Positions 56,056 through 64,000 of a stretch of 64,000 nucleotides of DNA are shown here, piece by piece. Source of the DNA: Ferrimonas senticii DSM 18821 (GTDB taxonomy: Bacteria; Pseudomonadota; Gammaproteobacteria; Enterobacterales; Shewanellaceae); NCBI RefSeq assembly GCF_000422665.1, contig NZ_AUGM01000001.1, positions 489,352-553,351 on the forward strand, written 5' to 3'. The first letter of the stretch is position 1. The number at the start of each line of letters is the position of its first letter. The translations under genes and the position numbers were made by a program. The notes beneath the pieces are model-generated. The model saw nothing but the letters and a program-made list of their open reading frames with translations. It ran no database searches and was not told where the DNA came from.

Positions 56056-56207
56056 GGCGGAGGGATAGGATGGTTCGGGCTTCGCCCTCGGCACATCGTG
56101 CCGCACTACGCTTCGCTAGTTGATCCCTTGCTAGGCAAAGTCGATGCTTCGCATCGCGACTACGCTTCGCGAGTTCGAACCGTTGTCTAGGTTCCTCACC
56201 CTATCCC
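56056..56207 (-). repeat. 152-bp tRNA-Ser tail repeat, copy B
   Basis: Same length as copy A (46066-46217), no gaps, 11 differences counted by eye. It starts with GGCGGAGGGATAGG (tRNA-Ser 3' end) and holds a T-arm-like GAGTTCGAACC near its right end, the same internal 17-bp direct repeat with one change, and the same GATGCTTCGCATC hairpin. Confidence 0.85.
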
Positions 56208-56242
56208 ATTAGCGGTCAAAGTGTTGAACCGCCTAAAACGAG

Positions 56243-56268
56243 AAACCCCAGCACTAAGGCTGGGGTTT
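56243..56268 (-). terminator. Terminator between tRNA-Ser copy B and its tail repeat
   Basis: AAACCCCAGC/GCTGGGGTTT stem with the flank TTGAACCGCCTAAAACGAG. This is the same block found beyond the tail repeat at locus A, so tail + hairpin behaves as a repeating unit. Confidence 0.8.
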
Positions 56269-56274
56269 GATATA

Positions 56275-56365
56275 TGGCGGAGGGATAGGGATTCGAACCC
56301 TAGATAGGCTACAAACCTATGCCGGTTTTCAAGACCGGTGCATTCAACCGCTCTGCCATCCCTCC
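56275..56365 (-). tRNA. tRNA-Ser (anticodon UGA), copy B
   Basis: 91 nt with CCA, base-for-base identical to copy A at 46293-46383, including acceptor arms, UGA anticodon and long variable arm. Confidence 0.97.
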
Positions 56366-56470
56366 GACGAGGTGCAATATAGTCATCGGCCTTTGGACTG
56401 TAAAGCACTTTCCTACGTAAAAGAGATTGTTTGCTTTTAAATTAATCGGTTAGCTGAAATTTGCGGCGGA

Positions 56471-56486
56471 CATACGTTGTAACCAG
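56471..56486 (+). promoter_or_regulatory. Candidate Ter (replication fork trap) site
   Basis: CATACGTTGTAACCAG contains the invariant Tus-binding core GTTGTAAC with the A two bases later. It matches about 10 of 15 informative positions of the E. coli Ter consensus. It lies in a non-coding gap 3.8 kb from tus. Binding is inference. Confidence 0.4.
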
Positions 56487-56570
56487 TACGGATCTGGTGC
56501 AACTTATCCTCCCTGCGGTAGTCTTACCTTTAATACATCTGTAATGCGCCAACCAAAGGAGTAAGCATTT

Positions 56571-57227
56571 ATGGAAACCCGTCGTTTTGAAACGACCCAG
56601 ACCCAAGGGGTCGCTATTAACCGCGTACTGCGCAACACCTACATGCTTCTATCGATGACGCTGCTGTTCGCTGCAGTGGTCGCCGGCACCGCCATGGCGC
56701 TGAACCTGCCTCACCCTGGGCTTATCATCACCTTGGTTGGTTTTTACGGTTTGCTGTTCTTAGTGAGCAAAACCCAAAACAGCGCTGCAGGTATTCCTGC
56801 GGTATTCGCTCTGACCGGCTTTATGGGTTACACCTTAGGTCCGATCCTGAGCATGTATTTGGGTGCAGGCATGGGCGATGTGGTGCTAACGGCATTCGCC
56901 GGTACCGCCCTGGTATTCTTCGGTTTGTCCGCTTATGTACTGATGACCGGCAAAGATATGTCGTTTATGGGCGGCATGATGCAGGCGGGCTTCTGGGTAA
57001 TTATCGCGATGTTTATCGCCAACCTGTTCCTGCAGGTTCCAGCTCTGAGCATGGCTCTAAGCGCCATCTTCATCCTGTTCTCTTCCGGTGCCATCCTGAT
57101 GCAAACCAGCGCCATCATTCATGGCGGCGAGCGCAACTACATTAGCGCGACCGTGACCCTGTTTGTCTCCATCTACAACATCTTCGTTAGCCTGCTGAGC
57201 CTACTGGGCATGGGCGGCGACGATTAA
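56571..57227 (+). CDS. yccA: Bax inhibitor-1/YccA family membrane protein
   Basis: 218 residues with seven hydrophobic helices and the family's N-terminal region NRVLRNTYMLLSMTLLFAAV. In E. coli YccA interacts with the FtsH protease; other family members conduct ions. E. coli yccA and tusE are neighbours, which fits the tus genes that follow. AAAGGAG precedes the ATG. Confidence 0.9.
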   Translation: METRRFETTQTQGVAINRVLRNTYMLLSMTLLFAAVVAGTAMALNLPHPGLIITLVGFYGLLFLVSKTQNSAAGIPAVFALTGFMGYTLGPILSMYLGAGMGDVVLTAFAGTALVFFGLSAYVLMTGKDMSFMGGMMQAGFWVIIAMFIANLFLQVPALSMALSAIFILFSSGAILMQTSAIIHGGERNYISATVTLFVSIYNIFVSLLSLLGMGGDD

Positions 57228-57262
57228 TCTGCCTTTGCGCTAGCGCAATTTCAGTTACAATT

Positions 57263-57288
57263 AGGCCCCATCGTTTGGGGCCTTTTTT
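57263..57288 (+). terminator. Terminator after yccA
   Basis: AGGCCCCA/TGGGGCCT stem is followed by TTTTTT. Confidence 0.93.
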
Positions 57289-57313
57289 ATGGCCTGAGTT
57301 TGTAAGACCCGTC

Positions 57314-57703
57314 ATGAGTCGATTTGTCATATTCGTTAATGGTCCCGCTTATGGTAGCCAGCACGCCTATTCGGCGCTGCGCTTTGCCGAGGCGGTACTG
57401 GCACAGGGCCATCAACTGGCTCAAGTGTTTTTCTATCAAGATGGTGTACATAACGCCTCGTCGTTGCTGTCCCCCGCCAGCGATGAATTCGCCATCAATA
57501 AACAGTGGCGCGCGCTGCACCAACAAGGGGTAGCGCTGGTTTGCTGCGCATCCGCCGCACTTCGCCGAGGGGTGGTCGATGCCGAAGCAGCACAGGATCT
57601 AGACCAAGTCGCAGGTAACCTTGATCCCGCCTTTACCCTTGGCGGGCTTGGCGAATACGTTACCGCGGCCGCAACCGCAGATCGGGTGGTGCAATTTGGC
57701 TAA
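57314..57703 (+). CDS. tusD: Sulfurtransferase subunit TusD
   Basis: 129 residues of the TusBCD complex that relays sulfur from TusA to TusE for 2-thiouridine at tRNA position 34. DsrE-like fold; start MSRFVIFVNGPAYGSQHAYS. The conserved sulfur-carrying Cys lies in ALVCCASAALRRG. ATG 57314 is used; the frame is open 13 codons further back. Confidence 0.92.
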   Translation: MSRFVIFVNGPAYGSQHAYSALRFAEAVLAQGHQLAQVFFYQDGVHNASSLLSPASDEFAINKQWRALHQQGVALVCCASAALRRGVVDAEAAQDLDQVAGNLDPAFTLGGLGEYVTAAATADRVVQFG

Positions 57704-58061
57704 TCTCATTCAACGCTTAGTGATCTTTAGTAAAGCGCCCCATGGCAGCGCCGCCGGTCGTGAAGGGTTAGATCTGCTGCTGTTAAGCGCCAGCTACGAT
57801 ATGCCCAGTGCGGCGCTGTTCGTTGGCGACGGTGTCTATCAATTGCTTGCCAACCAACAGCCAGAATTGGTTGGCGGCAAAAATTACATTGCCACCTTTC
57901 GCGCGTTGCCTATGTATGACGTCGAACAGATCCTAATCTGCCAGGATTCGCTCGCACAACGAGGCCTAACTCGCGAGCAACTGATTTTGGATGTGGAGTT
58001 ATGTACGCCAAGCCAGATCGCCGATGTGATTGGCCAAAGTACTGAGGTATTACGATTTTGA
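57696..58061 (+). CDS. tusC: Sulfurtransferase subunit TusC
   Basis: About 121 residues. Family motif FSKAPHGSAAGREGLDLLLL follows the start, and YDVEQILICQDSLAQRGL lies later. No ATG is available at the right place; a TTG at 57696 overlapping the tusD stop gives LANLIQRLVIFSKAPHG, which matches the family start. The open frame before it is tusD in another frame. Confidence 0.88.
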   Translation: MANLIQRLVIFSKAPHGSAAGREGLDLLLLSASYDMPSAALFVGDGVYQLLANQQPELVGGKNYIATFRALPMYDVEQILICQDSLAQRGLTREQLILDVELCTPSQIADVIGQSTEVLRF

Positions 58062-58345
58062 GTACGCTGCACACCATCGCCACGCTGCCGAATAGCCCTG
58101 AGCAACTGGCGCAAATGCTGCAATATCGTGGCGAAAACGACCCCGTTTTGCTGATGCAAGATGCCGTACTGGCCGCCAGCCAGCCTCGTTTTGCCGCGCT
58201 ACTAAACCGTATGCCGGTCTATCTGCTTGCTGACGATCTTAGCGCTCGCGGTACTGCCCCGCTGCCGGAACTGTCGGCACAGCCGATCGATTACAATCAA
58301 TTCGTCCAACTGTGCTTGGACACCAACCAACAAATTGCGTGGTAA
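58058..58345 (+). CDS. tusB: Sulfurtransferase subunit TusB
   Basis: 95 residues, start [20 protein letters not shown], DsrH-like, small as usual for TusB. The start codon is TTG at 58058, overlapping the tusC stop (TTGA). Third subunit of the sulfur relay heterohexamer. Confidence 0.88.
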   Translation: MSTLHTIATLPNSPEQLAQMLQYRGENDPVLLMQDAVLAASQPRFAALLNRMPVYLLADDLSARGTAPLPELSAQPIDYNQFVQLCLDTNQQIAW

Positions 58346-58350
58346 CTCCA

Positions 58351-58677
58351 ATGATGTTTAATGGCCAAGAGATTGCCACCGACAAGCAAGGCTATCTGCT
58401 GAACGCTCAAGAGTGGCAGCCGGAACTGGCACCGCTGCTGGCTGCCGAGGAGAGCATCCAGTTGACGGATGCTCACTGGGAAGTGGTCAACTTTGTCCGC
58501 GATTTCTATATCGAATTCAACACCAGCCCCGCGATCCGAGTGTTAGTTAAAGCCATTGGCGAAAAGCTTGGTGAAGATAAAGGCAACAGCAAGTACCTGT
58601 ATAAGTTGTTCCCTAAAGGCCCAGCCAAGCAAGCAACCAAAATTGCCGGCTTACCCAAACCGGCGCGCTGCATCTAA
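58351..58677 (+). CDS. tusE: Sulfurtransferase TusE (DsrC-like)
   Basis: About 108 residues. Segments [39 protein letters not shown] and [20 protein letters not shown] are diagnostic. The penultimate Cys (PARCI) is the persulfide-accepting residue that passes sulfur to MnmA. ATG 58351, five bases after tusB. Confidence 0.92.
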   Translation: MMFNGQEIATDKQGYLLNAQEWQPELAPLLAAEESIQLTDAHWEVVNFVRDFYIEFNTSPAIRVLVKAIGEKLGEDKGNSKYLYKLFPKGPAKQATKIAGLPKPARCI

Positions 58678-58698
58678 AGCCGCCTCTAGTTCGTTGTT

Positions 58699-58722
58699 CG
58701 CCCACTTTATGTGGGCGTTTTT
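58699..58722 (+). terminator. Terminator after tusE
   Basis: CGCCCAC/GTGGGCG stem with a TTTAT loop is followed by TTTTTA. Confidence 0.88.
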
Positions 58723-58814
58723 ATACCCCCAGAAAACGCGCAGATATAGCGCAATATCCTACGCTTACTCTATCGACCATCAGCGATCCCAATCGGCAGC
58801 ATAGAGAGGCACTT

Positions 58815-59048
58815 ATGGAATATCAGGTCACCAGCCTGATCTTACAAACCCAGCCAGATCAGCGAGATACCGTATTGCAGTATCTACACAGCATTGACGG
58901 TGCCGAAATCCATGCCGAAACCGCCGACGGCCAGATGGTGGTTACCCTAGAAAGTGAAGGCCAAACGGTCGCTATTGATTCGCTGCACACCATCCCTGGG
59001 GTGCTCTCCGTCAGTTTGGTTAGCCACCACAGTGAGCCGTTGAAGTAG
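58815..59048 (+). CDS. napD: NapD, chaperone of periplasmic nitrate reductase
   Basis: A 77-residue small ferredoxin-fold protein binding the NapA twin-arginine signal until cofactor loading is complete. Matches the family pattern (start EYQVTSLILQTQPDQRD, IDSLHTIPGVLSVSLVSHH). AGAGAGG precedes the ATG. First gene of a napDAB cluster. Confidence 0.9.
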   Translation: MEYQVTSLILQTQPDQRDTVLQYLHSIDGAEIHAETADGQMVVTLESEGQTVAIDSLHTIPGVLSVSLVSHHSEPLK

Positions 59049-59093
59049 TACTACCAAACCCGCCCAAATAAACCAACCAAATAGAGGAAAATC

Positions 59094-61568
59094 ATGAGCC
59101 TCGACCGTCGTCAATTTTTGAAAGCTAACGCCGCCGCTGCTGCGGCCTCGGTGGTGGGGATCAGCTTACCGGTTCCCACTCTTGGTGCCAGTGCCCCTGG
59201 CCGGATCAAATGGCAAAAGGCACCATGCCGCTTTTGTGGCGTCGGTTGTTCGGTGCTGGTTGGTACCCAAGGCAATAAAGTGGTTTCGACCCAAGCCGAT
59301 CCGCTGTCGCCGGTGAACCAAGGTCGGAACTGCGTCAAAGGCTATTTCCTGCCAAAAATTATGTACGGCGAGGATCGCATCACCCAGCCGCTATTGCGGA
59401 TGAAAGATGGCAAGTACGACAAATCTGGTGAATTTACCCCAATCAGTTGGGACCAAGCGTTCGACATCATGGCGCAAAAATGGAAGCAGGCGCTGAAAGA
59501 GAAAGGGCCAAATGGCGTTGGCATGTTTGGCTCGGGCCAGTGGACCATATGGGAAGGTTACGCCGCGATTAAACTAATGAAAGCGGGATTTTTGTCGAAC
59601 AACATCGAACCCAACGCGCGCCACTGCATGGCATCGGCGGTGGTCGGCATGCTGCGAGCCTTTGGCATTGATGAACCGATGGGCTGTTACGACGATTTTG
59701 AACACGCCGACGATTTTATCCTGTGGGGCTCCAATGCCGCAGAGATGCACCCAGTGCTGTGGCAACGACTCGCCGCGCGGCGGATGGGTCATCCCGACTG
59801 TCGAGTTCATGTGTTATCCACCTACCACAATCGCAGCTTTGACTTGGGCGATAACAACATGGTGATGACGCCCCAATCGGATCTGGTGATCCTTAACTAT
59901 ATCGCCAACTACATCATCCAAAACAAAGCCTATGACCAAGAGTTTATTGATAAACATGTAAATTTCGCGGTCACTGCCGACGACATCGGCTACGGATTAC
60001 GGCCGGAGGATCCCCGGGAGAAATCAGCCAAGAATCCAGGCAGTGGCAAAACCGAAAAGATCGGCTTTGATGCCTACGCCGAAATGATGGCCGATTACAC
60101 CCTAGAACATGCTCACAAGATCTCTGGCGTGCCTAAGCCGGCACTGGAAGCGCTCGCCAAAGCCTATGCCGATCCCAAGCGCAAAACCATGAGCCTGTGG
60201 TGCATGGGCATCAACCAACACGTGCGCGGCGTCTGGGCCAATAACTCGATCTACAACATCCACTTGTTGATGGGCAAAATTTCACAACCGGGTAACTCAC
60301 CGTTTTCACTGACTGGGCAGCCTTCGGCCTGTGGCACCGCTCGCGAAGTTGGCACCTTTTCGCACCGATTGCCAGCCGATATGGTGGTCACCAATGACAA
60401 ACACCGAGAGATCTGTGAAAAACAGTGGCAGTTGCCAGCAGGCACCTTAAACCCGAAACCGGGTTATCACGCGGTGCTGCAAAGCCGAATGTTGAAAGAC
60501 GGCAAAACCAACGTCTATTGGATCCAATGCAACAACAACCTGCAAGCCGCGCCGAATCTCAACGACGAAACGCTGCCGGGTTACCTTAATCCAGATAACT
60601 TTATCGTGGTCTCCGATCCCTACCCGACCGCAACCGTAATGGCTGCGGATCTGGTCTTACCCACGGCGATGTGGGTCGAGAAAGAGGGCGCTACCGGTAA
60701 CGCCGAACGTCGAACCCATTTTTGGCACCAGATGGTCAACGCACCGGGCCAGTCACGTTCGGATCTGTGGCAACTGATGGAGTTCTCGAAACGCTTTACT
60801 ACCGATGAGATCTGGCCAGCAGAGTTGGTAGCCAAGGCGCCAAATCTTAAAGGTAAGACCCTGTTCGAGGTGTTGTTTGCCAACGGTAAGGTCGATAAAT
60901 ACCCACGTTCTGAATGCACCTCACCGCTGAACCAAGAGTCCGATCACTTCGGCTTCTATGTGCAAAAGGGATTGTTTGAAGAGTACGCCTTCTTTGGCCG
61001 TGGTCACGGCCACGATTTAGATAAGTTTGACAACTACCACAACAATCGCGGTAAACGCTGGCCGGTGGTCGATGGGCAAGAGACCCGCTACCGCTTTACC
61101 AATGATGACGACCCCTACGCCAAGGCCAAATTCGATTTTTACGGCCATAAAGATCACAAAGCGGTGATCATCGCTAACCGCTACGAACCGCCGGTCGAGG
61201 TACCCGATGAACAGTACGATCTATGGCTGACCACTGGCCGAGTGCTGGAACATTGGCACACCGCCACCATGACCGGCAGAGTGCCAGAGCTGAAAAAAGC
61301 GATGCCAGACGCGTTGCTTTATATGAGCCCCGCTGACGCCAAAGCACGCGATTTAAAACATGGCGATGAGGTGGTGATCACCAGTCGCCGTGGCTCAGTT
61401 AAAACGCAAGTCGATCTCAAGGGCCGAAATAAGCCACCGCAAGGATTGGTGTATATGGCGTTTTTCGATGCCAGTCGATTGGTCAACAAACTGCTGATTG
61501 ACGCCACCGATCCGATCTCTAAAGAGACCGACTTTAAGAAGTGTGCCGTTAACGTGAGGAAAGCGTGA
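59094..61568 (+). CDS. napA: Periplasmic nitrate reductase catalytic subunit NapA
   Basis: 824-residue molybdo-bis-MGD enzyme reducing nitrate to nitrite in the periplasm. A twin-arginine signal (DRRQFLK) is followed by an Ala-rich hydrophobic region. [4Fe-4S] cysteines are at about 45, 48, 52 and 80 (CRFCGVGC). The molybdenum cysteine is at about 178 in [20 protein letters not shown] and [13 protein letters not shown] are other NapA marks. 45 bp after napD; stop overlaps the napB start. Confidence 0.96.
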   Translation: MSLDRRQFLKANAAAAAASVVGISLPVPTLGASAPGRIKWQKAPCRFCGVGCSVLVGTQGNKVVSTQADPLSPVNQGRNCVKGYFLPKIMYGEDRITQPLLRMKDGKYDKSGEFTPISWDQAFDIMAQKWKQALKEKGPNGVGMFGSGQWTIWEGYAAIKLMKAGFLSNNIEPNARHCMASAVVGMLRAFGIDEPMGCYDDFEHADDFILWGSNAAEMHPVLWQRLAARRMGHPDCRVHVLSTYHNRSFDLGDNNMVMTPQSDLVILNYIANYIIQNKAYDQEFIDKHVNFAVTADDIGYGLRPEDPREKSAKNPGSGKTEKIGFDAYAEMMADYTLEHAHKISGVPKPALEALAKAYADPKRKTMSLWCMGINQHVRGVWANNSIYNIHLLMGKISQPGNSPFSLTGQPSACGTAREVGTFSHRLPADMVVTNDKHREICEKQWQLPAGTLNPKPGYHAVLQSRMLKDGKTNVYWIQCNNNLQAAPNLNDETLPGYLNPDNFIVVSDPYPTATVMAADLVLPTAMWVEKEGATGNAERRTHFWHQMVNAPGQSRSDLWQLMEFSKRFTTDEIWPAELVAKAPNLKGKTLFEVLFANGKVDKYPRSECTSPLNQESDHFGFYVQKGLFEEYAFFGRGHGHDLDKFDNYHNNRGKRWPVVDGQETRYRFTNDDDPYAKAKFDFYGHKDHKAVIIANRYEPPVEVPDEQYDLWLTTGRVLEHWHTATMTGRVPELKKAMPDALLYMSPADAKARDLKHGDEVVITSRRGSVKTQVDLKGRNKPPQGLVYMAFFDASRLVNKLLIDATDPISKETDFKKCAVNVRKA

Positions 61569-62008
61569 TGAGAATTTTATCGTTGGCGGCACTCATGCTG
61601 ACGCCATTGCTAGTTGGTTGCAATCAGTCCGATGCCAAAGAGGTCAAACCGGTTAAAGCCACCCCGATCTATTCATTGCGCGGCGACGTCGCGCTAAAAG
61701 CCACCCCGGATCCAGCGCCGTTTGCCACCTACCCTAGCAAAGGCCATACGCTGCCAAGGGCATTTCAAAATCAGCCGCCGCTGATGCCACACAACCTCTA
61801 TCCAATTACCGCGAAACGCAACAGTTGCCAAAGTTGCCACGGCCGTAAGGCCAAGGCCGATGTGCCCGTTACCCACCCTTCGCATCACCTAGACGATGGC
61901 AGCTTAAATCCGGCCTACAACTTTTGTACCCAATGTCATGTGCCGCAAGCGGATAATCGCAGCCCAATTGTTGCTAATGACTTTGTCGCACCGGGCTATC
62001 CAGACTAA
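61568..62008 (+). CDS. napB: NapB, diheme cytochrome c of nitrate reductase, lipoprotein form
   Basis: 146 residues. Two c-type heme motifs, CQSCH (about 87-91) and CTQCH (about 120-124), with the NapB-specific NQPPLMPH and HVPQADNRSPIVANDF. It passes electrons to NapA. The N terminus [18 protein letters not shown] fits a lipoprotein signal with lipobox LVGC (Cys18), unlike the plain Sec signal of E. coli NapB, so it may be membrane-tethered. ATG 61568 overlaps the napA TGA; a GTG one codon earlier is also open. Confidence 0.9.
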   Translation: MRILSLAALMLTPLLVGCNQSDAKEVKPVKATPIYSLRGDVALKATPDPAPFATYPSKGHTLPRAFQNQPPLMPHNLYPITAKRNSCQSCHGRKAKADVPVTHPSHHLDDGSLNPAYNFCTQCHVPQADNRSPIVANDFVAPGYPD

Positions 62009-62014
62009 CCGAAG

Positions 62015-62680
62015 CTATTGCCACATCTGCTTCGAACCAAGCCGCCGTGTTTGCACCGCGGCTTGGTTTGGTTGTGCAGCGATTTGCCGCGCAATACGCA
62101 GCATCGTTGTCGCCACTAACGACACCGGTATCGGTCGCCATGCCCGCGCACCAGGAAGCCAAGACAGCAACTTAGAAAACTGCGCCGCAACCGATTCGGC
62201 CAAGCGGCGTGGATAGCGTTTTACCACCAACAACGACGGTTGATAGATAACCAGATTATTAAGCCCTAGTGCTTCGAGCCCCGATTCCATCTGCCATTTG
62301 GTTTTCAGATACAAACCGCGTGCTCGGTCACTGACGCCAATGCTGCTGATCACATGAAACTGCTGACAGCCATTGCTGCTTGCCCACTGCCCCAGCGCCA
62401 GCACCGCCTCAAGATCAACCGCTTTAAAGGCGGAGGCACTGCCGGCTTGCTTAATGGTACTGCCAAGGCAGCAAAACAGCGCGTTAACCGGTTCGGCTAT
62501 TTGCAGATCCGCGATGCGACTGAGCGGCAGGATGTGTTCAATCACCTGCGGATGTTGATGCCAACGGGTAGCGCGACGGCTGAGCAGATGCACCGTCACC
62601 TCTTGATCTTGTTCAAGCAGTTGCATCACCAGTTGCTCACCTACCGCTCCTGTAGCGCCTGCCACCAAAATCCTTCTCAT
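62015..62680 (-). CDS. Atypical SDR NAD(P)-binding protein (TIP30/HTATIP2-like)
   Basis: 221 residues. A Rossmann NAD(P) loop GATGAVGEQL lies at the N terminus, CCLGSTIKQAGS and QFHVISSIGVSD follow, and there is a YLKTKW segment with the Tyr-x-x-x-Lys pair, as in atypical short-chain dehydrogenases of the HTATIP2/oxidoreductase group. The substrate is unknown. 10 bp after nrdG on the same strand; convergent with napB with only a 6-base gap. Confidence 0.8.
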   Translation of the reverse strand: MRRILVAGATGAVGEQLVMQLLEQDQEVTVHLLSRRATRWHQHPQVIEHILPLSRIADLQIAEPVNALFCCLGSTIKQAGSASAFKAVDLEAVLALGQWASSNGCQQFHVISSIGVSDRARGLYLKTKWQMESGLEALGLNNLVIYQPSLLVVKRYPRRLAESVAAQFSKLLSWLPGARAWRPIPVSLVATTMLRIARQIAAQPNQAAVQTRRLGSKQMWQ

Positions 62681-62690
62681 CGATTGGTCA

Positions 62691-63164
62691 TCATCCGTTT
62701 GCCGTCAAATAGTGGATAACTTGATTGCTACTGCCACGCCATTTAAGCCCCGGGTGGTGCTGTTCTCTAACAAAAGGGCCATCGATCAACACATCGATTA
62801 AGTCCAGCACTTGCTGCTGCTCGGTATTGAGTTCGCTGCGCAGATAACCGGTCCATAACCAGATATCTTTGCCCGGTGCTTCTGCCCGAACCCGTTGTAC
62901 CAATGCCAATACATCCGCCACGTTAGCCGGATGCAGCGGATCCCCACCGGAGAGACTCAGGCCACGACGGCGAATACGACTGTCGTTAAGATCGGCGATG
63001 ATCTGATCCGCCAGCGTATCATCAAAGGGATGACCGCTGTTGGGATTTAAGGTGGACTGGTTGTAGCAACCTTTGCAGTTGTGCACGCACCCTGCAACAA
63101 ACAAGGTGCAGCGAGTGCCCGGTCCATTGACAACATCCACGGGGTAGTAGTTGTGATAATTCAT
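62691..63164 (-). CDS. nrdG: Anaerobic ribonucleotide reductase activase NrdG
   Basis: 157-residue radical-SAM enzyme installing the glycyl radical on NrdD. The cluster motif CVHNCKGC (CxxxCxxC) sits at about residues 26-33 with TLFVAGC before it, and SGGDPLHPANV is the SAM-binding GGE-like motif. Follows nrdD. Confidence 0.95.
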   Translation of the reverse strand: MNYHNYYPVDVVNGPGTRCTLFVAGCVHNCKGCYNQSTLNPNSGHPFDDTLADQIIADLNDSRIRRRGLSLSGGDPLHPANVADVLALVQRVRAEAPGKDIWLWTGYLRSELNTEQQQVLDLIDVLIDGPFVREQHHPGLKWRGSSNQVIHYLTANG

Positions 63165-63183
63165 TTTATGCTCAAAACAATAA

Positions 63184-63205
63184 GGCGCCAGCTTTCGCTG
63201 GCGCC
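63184..63205 (-). terminator. Hairpin between nrdD and nrdG
   Basis: A perfect 9-bp stem GGCGCCAGC/GCTGGCGCC with a 4-base loop lies just after the nrdD stop. The minus strand continues TTATTGTTTTG, a weak U-run, so it may be an attenuator that lowers nrdG relative to nrdD. Confidence 0.65.
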
Positions 63206-63213
63206 ATTTAACC

Positions 63214-64000
63214 TTACAGGTGTTTAACTCGGCGTTTCACTTCTTCTTGCTTACCAGAGTTAAATGGTCGCGCATCCGGGCTGCCCAAATAGCCACAGAC
63301 TCGTCGGGTTACCGAAACCTTAGTGGAATCGGAATTACCACAAGCGGGGCAAACAAAGCCTTTACTGGTGCATTCAAACTCGCCGGTATGACCGCACTCG
63401 TAACACTCATCAATTGGCGTATTGGTGCCGTAGTAAGGCACTTTGTCGTAAGCGTAGTTCCACACATCTTCCAACGCTTCAACGTTGTTTTGCATGTTTG
63501 GATACTCACCGTAGCTAATAAAGCCACCAGAGGTGATCGCTGGGTAATCGCGTTCGAAATCGATCTTATCGTATGGATTGACCTTCTTCTCTACGTCGAG
63601 GTGGAAGCTGTTGGTGTAGTAGCCTTTATCGGTTACGCCATCAATAACCCCGAAGGATTTGGTGTCCAACTTGCAAAAACGAGTACACAAGTTTTCACTT
63701 GGGGTCGAGTACAAGCTGAAGCCGTAACCGGTCTCTTGTTTCCACTGCTCAACCGCATCACGCAAATAACGTACGACATCCAGCGCATGTTGACGCAACT
63801 TGGCATCATCATAAACGTGGGTACCATCGCCAAACAGCGCGTTGATGGTTTCATGCAAACCAATGTAACCGAGCGAGATTGACGCACGGCCATTTTTGAA
63901 GATCACCGAAATGTCATCTTCTGGCTGCAAACGCACGCCACAGGCACCCTCTTGGTAAAGGATCGGCGCCACTTTGGCTTTCACGCCCTGCAGACGTTCG
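63214..64000 (-). CDS. nrdD: Anaerobic ribonucleoside-triphosphate reductase NrdD, C-terminal part (cut by window edge)
   Basis: Class III reductase. The visible roughly 260 residues include the region SLGYIGLHETINALFGDGTH, zinc cysteines in CYECGHTGEF and CPACGNSD, and the glycyl-radical end RRVCGYLGSPDARPFNSGKQ. The frame stays open to the window end, so the N-terminal part (ATP-cone and active-site cysteine) lies beyond 64000. Confidence 0.96.
   Translation of the reverse strand, partial: ERLQGVKAKVAPILYQEGACGVRLQPEDDISVIFKNGRASISLGYIGLHETINALFGDGTHVYDDAKLRQHALDVVRYLRDAVEQWKQETGYGFSLYSTPSENLCTRFCKLDTKSFGVIDGVTDKGYYTNSFHLDVEKKVNPYDKIDFERDYPAITSGGFISYGEYPNMQNNVEALEDVWNYAYDKVPYYGTNTPIDECYECGHTGEFECTSKGFVCPACGNSDSTKVSVTRRVCGYLGSPDARPFNSGKQEEVKRRVKHL

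Overview
The window is a stretch of gammaproteobacterial chromosome, most likely from a marine Alteromonadales organism of the Shewanella/Ferrimonas type. This rests on gene content and order: gyrA-serC-(hisC)-aroA-cmk-rpsA-ihfB-lapA-lapB-pyrF reading left, and ubiG-gph-nrdA-nrdB-yfaE reading right, with PotABCD, TusDCBE, NapDAB, NrdD/NrdG and a Tus-family protein. Aerobic (class Ia) and anaerobic (class III) ribonucleotide reductases together with periplasmic nitrate reductase indicate a facultative anaerobe. Species could not be fixed without database searches. Coding density is high, and almost every transcription unit ends in an easily read intrinsic terminator.

Layout. 1-8 kb: end of uspE, ttcA, bax, a membrane protein, the polyamine importer potABCD, a small MarR-like regulator and tRNA-Cys. 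8-21 kb: an Hpt protein, an aspartate/aromatic aminotransferase, a three-gene ABC/AttH-type lipoprotein system, a methyltransferase, pssA, dacB, an unknown small gene and an acyl-CoA dehydrogenase with a fatty-acid-regulator-like palindrome. 20.6-32.4 kb: the long leftward gyrA-to-pyrF housekeeping array. 32.5-43.7 kb: ubiG, a Gph/MupP-type phosphatase, the aerobic ribonucleotide reductase cluster (DnaA box and paired NrdR boxes in front), fadH, sppA, ansA and a small conserved gene. 44-56.4 kb is the accessory-looking part: a tyrosine-recombinase-like protein whose catalytic residues appear lost, a DUF2750 gene, two nearly identical tRNA-Ser(UGA) loci each followed by a 152-bp repeat that begins with the tRNA 3' end, and between them an ECF sigma factor - Ser/Thr kinase/TPR - pseudo-receiver regulator cluster, ppaC, tus, an Atm1-type exporter and btuF. 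56.5-64 kb: yccA-like, tusDCBE (tRNA 2-thiolation, functionally linked to ttcA and the tRNAs), napDAB, an atypical SDR protein, nrdG and the 3' part of nrdD.

The most promising candidates for something new are: (1) the sigma/kinase/pseudo-receiver cluster at 46.5-50.5 kb, which looks like a phosphorylation-gated sigma factor system with an extra regulator; (2) the tRNA-Ser tail repeats, analogous in design to the rtT repeats of E. coli tyrT but unrelated in sequence; (3) the apparently catalytically dead integrase at 44-45.3 kb; (4) a long nested hairpin between potC and potD; and (5) a NapB with a lipoprotein signal. Everything is read by eye; no alignment, folding or database search was run.
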